Notes under the pieces: generated by a model
The model's database searches: none
The model's input: the letters and a program-made list of their open reading frames with translations, nothing else
Told to the model about the DNA's origin: nothing
Origin: Pyropia haitanensis
Lineage: Eukaryota > Rhodophyta > Bangiophyceae > Bangiales > Bangiaceae
Reading direction: 5' to 3'
Length of the DNA stretch: 64,000 nucleotides
NCBI GenBank assembly: GCA_008729055.1
Contig: SDUX01000006.1
Coordinates: forward strand, 319,501-383,500
Translations under genes and position numbers: made by a program
In this document: in pieces, positions 12,201-24,196 of the stretch
Layout: each line of letters starts with the position of its first letter
How positions within the stretch are numbered: position 1 is the first letter of the stretch

Positions 12201-13940
12201 AGGCCTCTCGTGATCCTCGACGTCGGTAACGGCCCCCCCACGACGGGTGCATGCAGGTGACGGTCACAGCCACAGACAGGTTAGCCGGGCGGTCCGACGC
12301 CAGATCATTGGAACTAGCCAAGGGTTTTGGCGCGGCGGGCGGACCCGTCCTGCGAGAGCCGTCAGCCGATGAACCCCTTGCTTGTGTGGCGCACCGCGAC
12401 GGCCTCTTGCTGTCCGGCCATCACCCATCCAGGGCTACCCACTCACCGTCTTGCGGGAACCCTTCCTCCCCCCCACCGAGAAAAGGCTGACCTTGTCAAG
12501 GCTTGTACTGTACACCCCCCCCCCCGGAGCGACCCGACCGGCTGAATCGAAATCGAATATCGCACTTAAACCGTCCATAAATGCGACACAGTGCGCGTGG
12601 TTGAAGGAGCTAAGCGCTAATGGGCCTTCCCACAGTACAGCTTAGATGCCTGTTGTGTCCGTCTCAAAATACCCATCGTGACACGGTGACTGGCCCGTCC
12701 AGAGAATCTGTTCGTTCCCGTGTAATGTGTCGGAGAGTTGCCGCTCTCAGTCCGTATTCACTCTATTTCAGAAGTTTTGTGCTGGCAACAAGGGGCTCGT
12801 CAAGTCTTGTCAGACACCAACGTCAGCTCAACTAGCACGACAACGCCAGTGCGGATGACCATCGAACCGGCTGTTAGGACTGTACTAAGTGCTTGTCACG
12901 CACTTGTACAGCTTTGTATGTTTGTTGTTCGTTTCGTTCCCACACCACTTTCTGTGCCTCTTCTTGTGCGCATTGTCGCTACGGCTCAGGATGTGTCTGC
13001 AAAAGGTCGTACTTTTGATGTATGTGGCATTGTACAACGTTTATAGGAAAAAATCTTGTTCCGGTGGCCCTGATGGGGTCATGAGGGCCGTTCTAGGCCG
13101 TGCGCACCGGCCGCCGCTGTCGTGACTCGCATGACACGCGCGTTGCGCAATACGCCGCTTCGCCACCCGCCCGAGGAGGCCGACCCGCACACACGGCCAC
13201 AGCGGGAGGGGTGCGAGACCCACCGACGCCGCCGCGGCTGTGCCGCAAATGGAGCGGCCGGGCTGCGCCCCCAGCCGGCCACATTCGCGCGCGTGCAACG
13301 ACCGGGCGGTCGAGTAGACCGGCAGCGGCGGCGGAGCCGACGTCGGAGGCGGCGACGGCGGCACCAACGACGGGCGGTGGCTGATCTTGCCGACGGCGGC
13401 GTCGGCGGCACCAGCGGGAGCACCGTCGGAAGGCGGCGGTGCGCACTAATGGGCCCACCCCGCGCCCGCAGCAGCCCCACGAGTGGCGACACCCCCCGTC
13501 GAGGGGCGGCCGTTTGAATTCTTTCGGTCTCGCCCACGCCCGTGGTCCATCAGGGGGCCCCACGTGTCTCGTGACGGCGCCGCCGTTGGTGCGCACAGGT
13601 CCCTTTGCACGCCCCGCCTCAACCCCCCTCACGGCTCCTTCCACGGGTGCACCCACCGTCTCACACCACGTAGCCCCAACCAACTGTCACCACTCATCGC
13701 CACACCCCCTCGCGCCACCCCACGCCCTCCCGCCCGCCCCACGCCCCCCCCCCCCCCTCACATACGCCTGCATCCGTAGACGCCCGCCCCAGTCTCCCCC
13801 ACCCTCCCGTTCCCCCCCCCTTCCCCCAATTCCCACCTAGCCCACCCCCACGCCCTCCCGCCGACCTCTCGCATCAACCCCCCCACACCCCCACCCCCTT
13901 TTGTAGCCCACCCGCCCCCTCAACTCCACCCTTCCCCTCC

Positions 13941-14015
13941 CTTGTCTCTCACGCCTCCACGCTCCCGCTTGTCTCCCACGCCTCCTCGCTTCCCCTTGTC
14001 TCCCACGTCTCAACG
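13941..14015. repeat. 27-bp tandem repeat, about 2.8 copies
   Basis: Units start at 13941, 13968 and 13995 and share CTTGTCTCYCACGYCTC. They lie in a C-rich strand-asymmetric region. A similar C-rich repeat with CCTGTCTCCC recurs at 15783-15856. Confidence 0.75.
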
Positions 14016-14266
14016 TGGCCGGTCATCCGTGCCGCGCCCTCCCCCCCCACAGCTCCCACCCCCCTCCCCGCCCGACGATGCGCCACCCCACCCCAACGAT
14101 GCGCCCTCCCGACAAGTCCGCGGTCCCTGTCCGCCGCGCCTACGACTAACCGTGGTCGGCGTGTAACGTGCCGTGCGTCGGCGCGGAACGTGCCGTGGGC
14201 GGCGCGGCCACGGGGCCACGACGCGGTCGGGTGGGCGGCCCACCGGGCGCGCGGGGGACGCGCGCA

Positions 14267-14267
<1 letters not shown>

Positions 14268-14327
<60 letters not shown>
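14268..14327. repeat. (GGGCGC)10 hexamer repeat
   Basis: Ten perfect copies of a six-base unit, bordered by degenerate copies. In any frame it reads as a dipeptide repeat such as Ala-Gly or Arg-Ala, and no flanking frame looks like a real gene. Confidence 0.85.
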
Positions 14328-14328
<1 letters not shown>

Positions 14329-15782
14329 CGCGCGGGCGCGGTGCGCGGTCGCGGTGCGGGACGAGCGGGGCCCGTGTCGGGGCGTGCGGTGTGAGGGGAC
14401 GGCCACCCACTCGAGCCCGTCACGGCCATCACGGTGTATTCGTGGTTTGGGCGGTGACGGCCACCCACGCGAGCCCGCGGCGCGGATTTGCCAATGACGG
14501 CAGCCAACTCGAGCTTTCTTGGGGAGAGAGCAGCGCTATTTGGGGGGAAGAGAGGGGGAGCGGCTGACGGGCCCAGCGGACGCCGCTCTTGTCTGCGTAT
14601 TTTCGGTTTTTCGTCATCCCTCGCCCGGTTTTTCGTCTTCTCCGCCCGGTTTTCTTGGGAGGGGGGCCGGGGAGTGCGGCGGCCAGAGGGCCGGTGGCGG
14701 ACGGCCACCCCGACGGTGCTGGTGTGGCGACCTCTGGCGCAGGACACGCCGAAGATCTTGTTGGGGTGCTGTCCGGGGGGCGGTGAGGTGGCAGTGAAGG
14801 AAGGGGGGGGGGGAGGGAGGGCAAGGATTTTGCTTTACTTGCAAGGCGCCCGGGGGGAGGCGGATGAGCGCGACTGGGGGGGGGGGGGGCGGGAGGGTGG
14901 CCGGCGTTGTTGCTTGTTTTTCTTATTGTCCGTGCGTATCCCCGTTGCGGGCGGGGCGGGACGGGGAGGGGGCGGGGGGGGGGGGTGCGGCGCGGCATCG
15001 TGGAGGCGGGGGGGGGAGGGGAGGGAGAGGAGGCGCGGCGTTGACGAGGTGGGTGCCGCACCGCGCGCGCGTGCGGCGGGTGGGAACCGCCGCCAGCCGC
15101 CGCCCGCCGCCGCCTCGGCCGCCGCGGCTCGCGGCTGAGGACAGATACCCAGTCGCGGCGCGGGCGGCGGCGTCTGTGATGAGGGGGGGGCGGGGGAGGG
15201 AGCCGCGCGAGCCGCTCGGCCGTACGTTTGGCGCCGTGGTTGGACGCCCGTGCAAGCGGCGGGGGCGTCCACGCGGCGGGCGCGGCAGCGGCCGCGGCGG
15301 CGGCGTTTGGCGGCAGCCGCTGCGGTGGCGGTGACGGCAGCGGAACCAGCAGCAGCAGCAGCAGCCGCAGCAGCAGCGGGCGGGGGGCACGCTTCCGCTG
15401 CCAGCCCCCCCTCCCCGTTCCCATTGACGCGGCGCAAGCGAGGCACGACGCGGACGACGCGGTCACCCCGCCCTGCCACCCACCCGCCTGTCGCGGCGGC
15501 GTCGCTGCCCGGTGTGAGCGCGCCGACGAGCAGCGAGCGGGGCGGGGCGGCGGTGGTGGCGGCCACCCCCGCCCGCCGTGTGTGGCGACCCCGGCGCGTG
15601 CCAGGGCGGAGGGGGGGTGAGGCGACGGGACGCGCGGCACAGCCCGCGGCCGCAGCACGGCCGGCGCGCGCGGCGGGGGTGCGGCGGTGCCGGCCACGCC
15701 GCCGCGGTGCCAGCGGCTGCGGCGGTGGCTGCGGCGGCGGCAGCGGCGGCGGCGGCGGCGGGCGGTGTGGGTGCGGCGACGG

Positions 15783-15856
15783 CAGTCCTCTCACCCCCCC
15801 TCACACCCCCCCTGTCTCCCCCCTCACACCCCTCCCTGTCTCCCTCCCCACATCCT
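15783..15856. repeat. C-rich imperfect tandem repeat
   Basis: CTCACAC and CCTGTCTCCC alternate two to three times on a pyrimidine strand. This resembles the unit at 13941-14015, so the two may share an origin. Confidence 0.5.
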
Positions 15857-17876
15857 TGTTGCATCATCTCCCCGGCGCGTGAGCCCCCCCCCCTCGACGC
15901 CCGCCACTCCCGCCGCCCGGATTGGCCGACGCGCCCGACGCAGGCGGTGACGCGGCGGCCGCGGCGGTGGCAGCCGCGTCGCGGGCAGCCGCGGCAGCAG
16001 CCGCGGCGGCGTGCCACCATCCACCTTTTCTTGGAGGGGGGCGGGGGAAGGGCCGTGCGAGAGGTTGTCGGTCGCCGCGCCAGGCAGGCCGGCATGCGGG
16101 CGGAAGACCGGCTGCGTGGGCCGCCCGCGTCCATCCACCCACCCGCGGCGCCGACGGGCAGCCGGTGGGCGCGCCCGCTGGCCGGCCGTGACGACTGGGG
16201 AGGCCGGCGCCGGTACTGGGGGCGCCCCGGCTACCAGCCCGCCGCGGGTCGATTGCGTCACAGCCACCCCCGGCGTCCCACGCCTCGCGCCGCCGGTCTG
16301 CCAGACGCCTGGCGGGCGAGCGGACGGCCCGTCTTGTGTCTTTTCCGCGGCGCCCCAGTCCTGTCGGGCGGCAGACGCGGCGGCCTCCCCCATCGCCTGG
16401 CTGGCAGCCGCATCTCTGGCGCGCCTCGCCTCGCGTGAGCGCAAGGCCGTGCCCGCCACCGGTAGCTCAGTCGCGGTGGGCCAGCCGATTACCCTGAGGG
16501 TGGCTGGCGGCGGGCGCGCACGCGGGCTCGCCTGTCAGACCCCTTTCTGCTGGCTCCGGTGCACACCGTCGGGAAGGGGACGACCCCGTGTGGGGCTGCA
16601 CACGCGGTTCTCCGCTGTGGGGAGCTGGCGACGGGAGCCCCGGCTCTGCGCCGGGCCACGGGCGAGGCGCACGACCCCGCCGCCGAGCAGCGACACCCGT
16701 GGGCGCACCCGTGGGGGTGGCCTAGGCCACGCCGGCCGCCACGCCTCTTTCGGCGTCGGCGCGAGTGGCGCGCGAGCCACGGGAGGGGAATATACCGTTG
16801 ACGGGGGGCGTGCCCACCCGTTGCGCAAGCCGCAGTGCCGCCCATCCGCAGCCACGGCGACGACGGCGAGCGGCGAGCCGGGGGCGGCCGGGGGGTGGAT
16901 AGGGCTGCCGCAGGCTGCGGCTGAGCGCGACGGCGGCGGCGACAGCGGCGGCAGCGGCGGCGGCGGCACTGTCGTCCCGACCGTTGGCGGTGTGGACTCG
17001 GCAGTCGCGGCGGCGGTGGCTGTGCTGGTTCTTTCCGACCGCCGCCACGCTCCCCCAGCGGTCGCTCCTCCTCCCCTTTGGCCAACCACCGCTCGCGCTG
17101 GATCCGCGACGGCGGGCGGAGGCGGGGAGGGGGTGCCCCGGCACGGCTGTCGGTGAGGTGGGTGCGGCCCGCCCCCGTCCCGCACGCCGGCACGCCCGTT
17201 TTTCGGCGCCGCTCTTGGCCGCCCGCTTCGCCATCGACGTGGGTGACTCGTGTGACGTCGCTCGGCGCTCCACCCGGCCGGCGTGGACGCGGGGGCCAGC
17301 CGCGGCGGCTCTGTGTTTTCTCATTTCGGTGTCACGTCCCGGGTGGCCTGCTGTCCACCCCCCTGGTGGCGCGGGCGTCGGCACGGTCCTTGCGCCGGTC
17401 ACGCGCCGACGGGCCTCGCCCAACCCCCCACCAGCCCCGACGCCCTGCCCGCCGCGGCAGCGGCGGCAGCGGTGGCGGCGGCGGCGGTGTGGCCACGGCG
17501 CGGGACGGCGGCGGCACGGCGGCTGAGCGGGGGCGCGCGCAGCGGCAGGCGCAGCGGCAGGAGGCTGGGTGGAAGAGCGAGCGCGGCCGCCCCGTCGGGG
17601 TGGCGGAGGCAGGCGGCGGCGGCGACGGCGGCGGTGGCGGCAGTAGCGGCGGCGGCGACAGCAGCGGCGGTGGGCGGCGTCGGCGGCGGGTGAGGGTTGC
17701 CGGGGCGGGAGGGGGGTGGGGGGGGGCAGTGGGGAAGCAGCCGCAGCGGGAGGGCCACCCGGCGGTGGAACCCGTGGCGGGGCCCCGCGCGGCGGGGCAG
17801 GCGGGCGGCGCACCCCCAGTGGGGGGGCGCGACAGCCACTGGCGGGCGGCCGCGGGGGGGGGGTTGGGAACCAAGC

Positions 17877-20505
17877 ATGCAGCCCGGGAGGGGGCGGGCT
17901 GGTGGCGGGAGCACCGGCGGCAGTGGTGGTGGTGGCGGTGGTGGCGGCGATGGCGGCCGACACGGCGCGGGTGGCGGGCGGGACACCCACACGCTGGGCG
18001 GGCAGCCAGACGGCACGCACAACGAGGACGGGGTGCAGATGGGGCTGGACGGCGCGCCGGGGCCTGGAGGTGGTGGCGGCGGCGGCAGCGGCGGCGGCGG
18101 CGGCGGCGGCCTCCGCGACGACGCGGCCGAGCAGCACGACGGCGGGCGCGGCGGCGCGGGTGGGCCCGGCGGCGCGCCGCTGGCAGAGCTGCTCGGGCCG
18201 CCAGGGGATGGCGGCGGCGGCGGCAGCGGCTTTGGTCCGCCCCCAGGGGGAGGGGGCGGCGGCGCGCCCGTCGACGACTACCGCGGCGGGGGGGGGAGGG
18301 CACCGGCGTACGCGGGCGCCGGTCGGCCGCTGCAGTACCTGCAGGGGGGGGGAGGGGACGGCGCGCTGGGAGGGGACGGTCGCATTAACAGCTCATTGGT
18401 ACGTTGGGGGGGGAGGGTCGGCTGCGTCTGTGGGGGGTGGCGGCGGCGGGGAGGACGGCGGGGGGGGGGGGGGTTTGACGGGCAGCTTGACGCGAGGGCG
18501 GAGTGTTGGGCAGGGAGCGGCACGGAGCATTGGCTTCCACTCTTTGGGCGGCAGGCCTTTTCCCGTAGAGAGGGGGGCGGGTTGTCAACGGCGGTCGCGG
18601 CGGCGGCCTCCGCAGAGGCGCCCTTCTCTGAGCACCAGCCCCTACTTCGCCTACCCCACAGGACCCCTTGCGGCGCCAGCCCCACGTGACGCACCTACTG
18701 ACGCCTGCCCGTGGGCTTGACGGTCCGCCGCCCCGCCGGCCGAGAGTCGCGCTCTCGCTCCCTCCCTTGCTTCCTGATTGTTGTGTTTTCTCGTCCATGC
18801 CCCCGTTCCTCCTTCCCCCCCCCTCTCATTGTCTGGTCGCGACCCCTCCCCCGGCACAGATTAACAGAATACGTGGCATCCACGCTGGGGGTCTGCCGGC
18901 GGCAGTGGGCAGCGTCGACGGCGGCGGTGGCGCCGACGGCCCCCGTGACGACGCCCCGCATGAGTGGGTTGTCCGCGGCGGTAGCGGGGGCGGCGGCGGC
19001 GGCGGAGGAGGGCCCAGTGATGGGCTCATGGACGGCGCGAACGCGGCGTTTGAGGGAGACACGGCGGGGGGGGGCGCCGGCGGGCCCAGCGGCAACCTGC
19101 CGCCAATGCCGCCCTTGGCGCTGGGGCAGGCGGGCGGCCGCGGCGGCGGTGGCGGCGGCGGCGGTGGTGGCGGTGGGGTGCCGCCAATGGCGCCGCCGGC
19201 CCCTCGGGGACACCGGGACTTGATGCAGGGCGCCGGCTGGTGGCGACGGGGCGGCGGCAGCCTCGGCGACGGGGGCGCCGGTGGTGTGGACGGCGGTGGC
19301 GGCGGCGGCGGCAGCGGCGGCTACCACCCCGGCAGCGGGGTGGGCGTGCCCCCCCGTGGCGCCGCGGCGGCGAGCGCGACTGCGTGGGTGCGGGCGGGTA
19401 TGTGCGGCGCAGGCGGCGGCGGAGGCGGCGGCGGCGTCAGCACGGCGGCGATGAGCCTCGGCAGCAGCTTTTCCGCCACGCCCATGTCCTTGGTTGGCGG
19501 CTCCTCGTCGAGGGGATTTGGCCATCCCGGCGACACGAGCATGGTCGGCGGCGGCGGCGGCGGCATCTCGTTGCACGACCCAGGCGGCGGTGTTGGTGGC
19601 GGCGGCGGGCGTGCGCTCAACAATGACAACAACGCGGCGCTGCTGCCCGTGCCCGGCAGCGCCGCGGCGGGCGTGTCCGAGGAGCGCCCGTTTGCGTGCG
19701 AGCGGTGCTCCTACGCCTTTTCCCGCGCGGACAACCTGGCCAAGCACATGAAGATGGTGCACCTCGGGGAGCGGCCCTACGGGTGCGACAAGTGCGGCTT
19801 CCGGTTCCAAAAAAAGGACCACCGCGCCAAGCACATCATGACCGTCCACGAGAAGCGCAAGCCTTACAAGTGCCCGCAGTGCGAGTCGGCGTTTGGCCAA
19901 AAGAGCGACTGCAACAAGCACATCCGGACGGTGCACGACAAGGTGCGGCCATACGGGTGCGAGGTGTGCGGGCGCCACTTTTCACACCGTGGCAACCTCG
20001 TCCGCCACGTGCTCGTCGTGCACGAGAAGCAGCGCCACTTCAAGTGCAGCCTGTGCTTTTCGGGGTTTGGCGAGAAGAGCAACCTCGAGAAGCACATCCG
20101 GACTGTCCACGGGGGGGGGGGGGGGGGGGGACGCCGCCCGAGCAGCACCGTCACGCTCGCGGCAGCCGCCGCGGCGGCCGCGGTCGCGGCGGCCGCCGCC
20201 GCGCCTACCGGTGGCGCCGACCGGTCGATGGCGGCGGCGGCCGGCGGCGGCAGCGGTGGCGGCGGCGTGGCGGAGCTGGCCGCTCTCGGTTCGCGGATGC
20301 GAGGGGCGGGCGTCGACGCGGGCCCCGTGTATCGGCCCGCGTCGCCACCCGGCGGTGTCGGCGGCGCCGTGGGGCGGTCCCTCTTCAATCCAATACCTGG
20401 TGGTGGCGGCGGCGGTGGCGGCGGTGGCGGCAGCAGCGTCTTTGGGCCACCCGCGGGGGGCGCTGCGGCCGGCGGCGGCGGCTTTGGGGGGCCATTACTG
20501 GGCGG

Positions 20506-20536
<31 letters not shown>

Positions 20537-21355
20537 GTCAATGGGCCCCCGTCGCCGTACGGGCCGTTTGGGGTTGGCCGTGAAGGCGTGCCAGAGGTCG
20601 CGCCACCCGTCTATGTGCCGGCTGGCCTCGGAGGCGGAGGCGGCGGCGGGCCCGGTGATGGCGGCGGCGGAGACGGGGGCGGCGGCGCGGGCGGGACGTA
20701 CCAATCGCCTCGGCATGGGGAGTATGGCCGCAGAGACGGAGGCGGCGGCGGCAGTGGTCGCGCGCAGGCGGCGGCATATGGGCAAGCCTTTGGCGGAGGG
20801 GGGGTGGACGGCGGGCCCCCACTCTTTCCACCCCCCGGCGGCGGCGGCGGTGGCGGCGCCGGCGGTAGCGGTGGCGGTGGCGGCGGTGGCTACGCCCCCG
20901 CTCCCAGCGTGCCCGCCGACATGAGCACGTACAGCTCGCCCATGTACGGCCCCGGCGCGGGCTTGCCGCCCGGCGGCGAGACTCGCTACCTCGGCGGCGG
21001 CCTCGTCAGCGGCACTGGTGGCGGCGGCAGCGGCAGCGGCGGCGGGCTGCTGCCGTCTTTTGGCGGCGGCCTCGGCGGCGGTGCGGGCGGGACGTACGGG
21101 GCGAGTGGCGGCGGTGCTGGTGCGGGGGGGGCCTTTGGTGGCGGTGCCTCCGGCAGCGTCTTTGCGGGGCCGCCTGGCGGGGGGGGAGGGCTGTACGGCC
21201 CGGGCGCGCCGTTGGACGTGCCCCCACCAGACGGGCCGCCCGGCGGTGAGGAGGACGAAGAGCAGGAGGCGCGCTCCCCAGCAGGGGGGAGGGGCGGCGG
21301 GGGGGGGGGCGGCGGCGCGCCGCTCCGCGGGTTTGGCGGGGGGAAGCAGCTATAG
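17877..21355 (+). CDS. Five-finger C2H2 zinc-finger protein, two exons
   Basis: Exon 1 is 17877-18398, starting at the first ATG after an in-frame TGA at 17691. Exon 2 is 18860-21355 and ends in TAG. Joining them at a phase-0 intron (GTACGT donor, CACAG acceptor) gives about 1,005 residues. Flanks are Gly-rich. Five consecutive C2H2 fingers lie at about 19682-20110. They begin FACERC, YGCDKC, YKCPQC, YGCEVC and FKCSLC, and each ends in H-x4-H. The linkers are variants of the usual TGEKP, such as LGERPY and EKRKPY. Tandem fingers of this kind bind DNA, so a nuclear transcription factor is the likely role; the target is unknown. The frame stays open through poly-Gly runs on both sides of the fingers. 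It converges with the exonuclease gene. The T-rich stretch at 21540-21700 fits its 3' UTR. Confidence 0.92.
18399..18859 (+). other. Spliceosomal intron of the C2H2 gene, possibly transposon-derived
   Basis: The 461-bp phase-0 intron begins TTG|GTACGT and ends CCCCGGCACAG|ATT after a C/T-rich tract. It joins two frames that are both long and Gly-rich in the same style. The octamer ATTAACAG occurs just before it at 18384-18391 and just after it at 18860-18867, like a target-site duplication. Near the inner ends, GGGGGAGGGTCG at the left matches the reverse complement of a nearly identical string at the right. Confidence 0.85.
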
Positions 21356-22533
21356 GGGATCTGGTGGCGACGGTGGTGGCCGCCGCGGTAGCGATGGCGG
21401 CAGCGGCGGGTGACAAGGGGGGGCGGAGGAGGCGGACGATGCTCGAGCCCGGGCACGGGCGCACCCGACGCCCACTGCGTCCCTTGCCGGATGGCTTGGT
21501 GTGGACGCGCTGCGCCTCTCCGCGCCGCTCTCGGACGCCGCATCCCTTCTTTATTTTTCTTTTATGCGTGTCTCTTGTGGGCCTGTTTTTTGCGTCTATT
21601 TATTGCTTTCTCTCTTTGCATCTGTTTTTTTTTTCTCTCTCAATTGTGCTATGTCTTGGTTTGTGTCTATATGTTCGCTTCTTTGTTGCTGCATCTATGT
21701 CTTCCAATGCATATTACGTGGCTGCCTGTGTGGTGGACTCCAGGGCGACAGACGCTGGTAAGCGGCAGGGGCAACTGCGGAGGGAAGAGAGCGAGAGGCC
21801 ACGCGAGGCGGGTGGGGGTGTGCAGCCAGGCGTCGGGATGGGGGGGGCACACCCAACCATGCGAAAGGTACAGCGACTCGTACCGCCGACGTTCTTTGCA
21901 CATCAGTGTGTACCTCAAGTGATTAGTAGCGGGGGCGCACTACCAGAAGGAGAGAGTTGAAAAAGAGCGAGACCCCCGAAAGTCCGTGCCCACGACCCTG
22001 CTTGCCCGACTCGGGACAATTTTCCAAGGCAAACCTTGCGCCAATAAGCGACGACAATCATCGTCAACACAGAGGCATGGACCTTGTCATCGCCTCAGCT
22101 CCTTGAACGGGCGCAAGTGGCGCTATGGACTAGTTGAAAAACACACACGTGCATAATGACAGCTTGCCAGGGACTGGTTCAAGTGGTCAAGAGGCACGTC
22201 CTTCCATCCAACCGGCCTGTCACGCTCATTCAAAGGGATGGGTGGGACGGTGAGCGTGAAGCAGGTTGAACACACGTATGGAAAGAGAACAGGTAGGACG
22301 GAGCACTCGAAGATGATTCTGATTGCACACAGCACTGGTCAATCACATGGGCGACAAAAACGCTACTCTCGATGGAACAATCTGTTTTTTCAGAACCCCA
22401 CAGTCATTTTGCTGTACAAAAGTACCGAGGAGCTCGCCAGCCATTCCACTACCTCCCCAAGGCTCTTCTTCCGTCTCCCCCCCCCCCCAGCTACTCCGCC
22501 CCCCCTCCGGCAGACACACCAACCCCCCCGCCT
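21356..22533. other. 3' flank of the C2H2 gene and spacer
   Basis: No gene seen. Bases 21540-21700 are strongly T-rich with C/T runs, as expected for a 3' UTR and polyadenylation region in this genome. From about 21960 the DNA is less GC-rich, with only short frames. Confidence 0.5.
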
Positions 22534-24196
22534 GCGCAGTGCGCATTGAACCGGGATCCGCTTCAGAGCCTCTTCAGGCCGGAAGGCGTTGAAGCAGCCT
22601 TGAATTTCCTTGAAGAGGTACCTCTTCAAAGCGCCGCGCGCACCGCGACACGGCCAAGTTAAGGTCCGATCTTCACACTTAGTGGCGTAGCCAATACAAA
22701 GAAGTACGATACTAAGGTCGAGCTAGGCGTGCGTTAAGGAGGGCCCCAGTACATTCCAACTCTTCTTAACTCTCCATGTCAGTCCCCATCGGCGCGAGAA
22801 CCTCTGCCCGATTGCGGCCGACAAGAGGTCCCAACCCCCGGGTTGGAGGCGTCTGACGGAACCGAGCAAGGCGACACGGCCCCGGCCACAACCCTGGCCT
22901 GTCCCACGTGCTTCGGTCATCGCCAAGAGAGCGAGCGACACGATGTCCGTCACACGCGCACGGCCTATTCACCAGTGTCCTGTATGCCCCCCCCGCACTT
23001 CTCATCCCGTTCATTCCGGTGGCAAACGACCGCTTTCCGTTTTTGGGAAGCCACCCTCACCGCTGACGCCCTCCACTTCCCCGCGCATCGGGCGGAGTGA
23101 AAGATTGGGGGGGCGAGGGGATTTGGCGAGAGAAAGGGGCGCCGCAGGCAGGCATGGGGACCGGGAAGTTTGGCGGGGGGTGGGTGCGGGAAGAGGAGGA
23201 CGCGCCAGGGGAGGAGGTGAGCGATGAGGGGCGTCCGTGACGGCCAGGAGGGGGTGTCTGGGAATGGAGGAGGAGGCGTGGCCGGAAGGCATCGGGACGA
23301 CGAGGGGGGGCGGGGGGGGGGGTTGAAGCGGAAAATTCGCGGTCGCGCCAGGGGAGGAGGTGCGCCATGGGTAGGCGTTGGTGCTGGCAAGTGCGTGGCA
23401 GCTGAAGCAGTTGCCTACAATTTACGGAGCAGATGCTCAGGTGTCCGTGAGGAGAAGGCTGGGGGGGGGGGGGGGGAGGGGGGGGGGGGGGGGGGCAGAG
23501 ACGTAGGCGAGTGTGCACTGAAGCTGCACGCGACACAGTCCTCGGCACGCTGGTGCCGGTTCAGGTGACTCCGCCGACCGAGCCAGCAGTGCATGCCGTA
23601 GCCAGACTGCTGCGGCATCAATGAACCCATCCAGCGTCGGGGAAGGAGCATCAGAGACTGCACGGTCGCGTACTTCGCTGTCCATTTAATGGAAGCAGCC
23701 CACAGAGACTCATCAAACAAGCGAGATACAGGGTGTATCACTCGAGATCAACTCCGTTGAGCTTCGCAAGTGCCCAGAATCAAGGGCATAAACCCGGACT
23801 GCTTCGGCACACGAGCGGCCGAAAACCGTGCCGAGTGACGTACTTGGGTTAAGAGAGGCGCGATCACGACCTCTTCAAGCGGAGAGCAGGACGCGACCCC
23901 CTTAATCGATCGGTTGAATTTTGCTTGAATTTCCTTGATAAAACGCCAAACTCTTCTCGGTGCAGGCTCTTTCTCACGTCTCTGTATAGCTCTGTCTCTG
24001 GCGCACCTTGTGGTACCTCGCACGTCCTCGTTCACGTCCGCAAAGACGTTCATATCAAGGTTTATCAAGATCACTTCAAGGAATCGTGCCCTACGGTGCT
24101 TTCAGGAGGGGGTCTTCAAGCCTCCGGGCCCGATTTCCGCCCGGATCAGGCCTTGAAGAGGCTTTGAGGTGGATCCTGGTGCAAGGTGCACTGCGC
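22534..24196. mobile_element. Non-autonomous DNA transposon copy A with terminal inverted repeats
   Basis: The left end reads GCGCAGTGCGCATTGAACC, then GGGATCCGCTTCAGAG. The reverse complement of the right end reads GCGCAGTGCACCTTGCACC, then AGGATCCACCTCAAAG. The ends match over roughly 45 bases with a few mismatches. Subterminal copies of CTTGAA/TTCAAG are frequent on both sides. The interior has no transposase-like frame, so the copy is probably non-autonomous. It is related to the copy at 28113-29525 in inverted orientation: the left end here matches the right end there, and the right end here matches the left end there for about 180 bases. The target-site duplication is not clear. I could not assign a superfamily. 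Confidence 0.7.

Larger units (their letters stand above)
9241..17876. other. 8.6 kb without a recognised gene
   Basis: Open frames on both strands read as Arg/Pro/Ala-rich shadow proteins with no conserved block. Composition varies. Bases 9241-10980 are GC-rich. Bases 10990-13050 are much less GC-rich with many stops. Bases 12890-13050 are T/G-rich, like the 3' UTRs of known genes here. Bases 13735-14110 are strongly C-rich on the plus strand. Bases 14100-17870 are GC-rich again. Because neighbouring genes otherwise alternate in strand, a missed minus-strand gene here is possible, but I could not identify one. Confidence 0.4.

Noticed and set aside
14835..15794. Long minus-strand frame with Pro and Arg runs
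   Set aside because: GC-rich DNA leaves most frames open here. The translation has no conserved block, and other frames are equally long.
16722..17234. Minus-strand ATG frame of 170 codons starting MAKRAAKSGAEKRACRR
   Set aside because: The first 20 residues look protein-like, but the rest is Arg/Ala/Pro filler with no conserved block, and it lies antisense to another long shadow frame.
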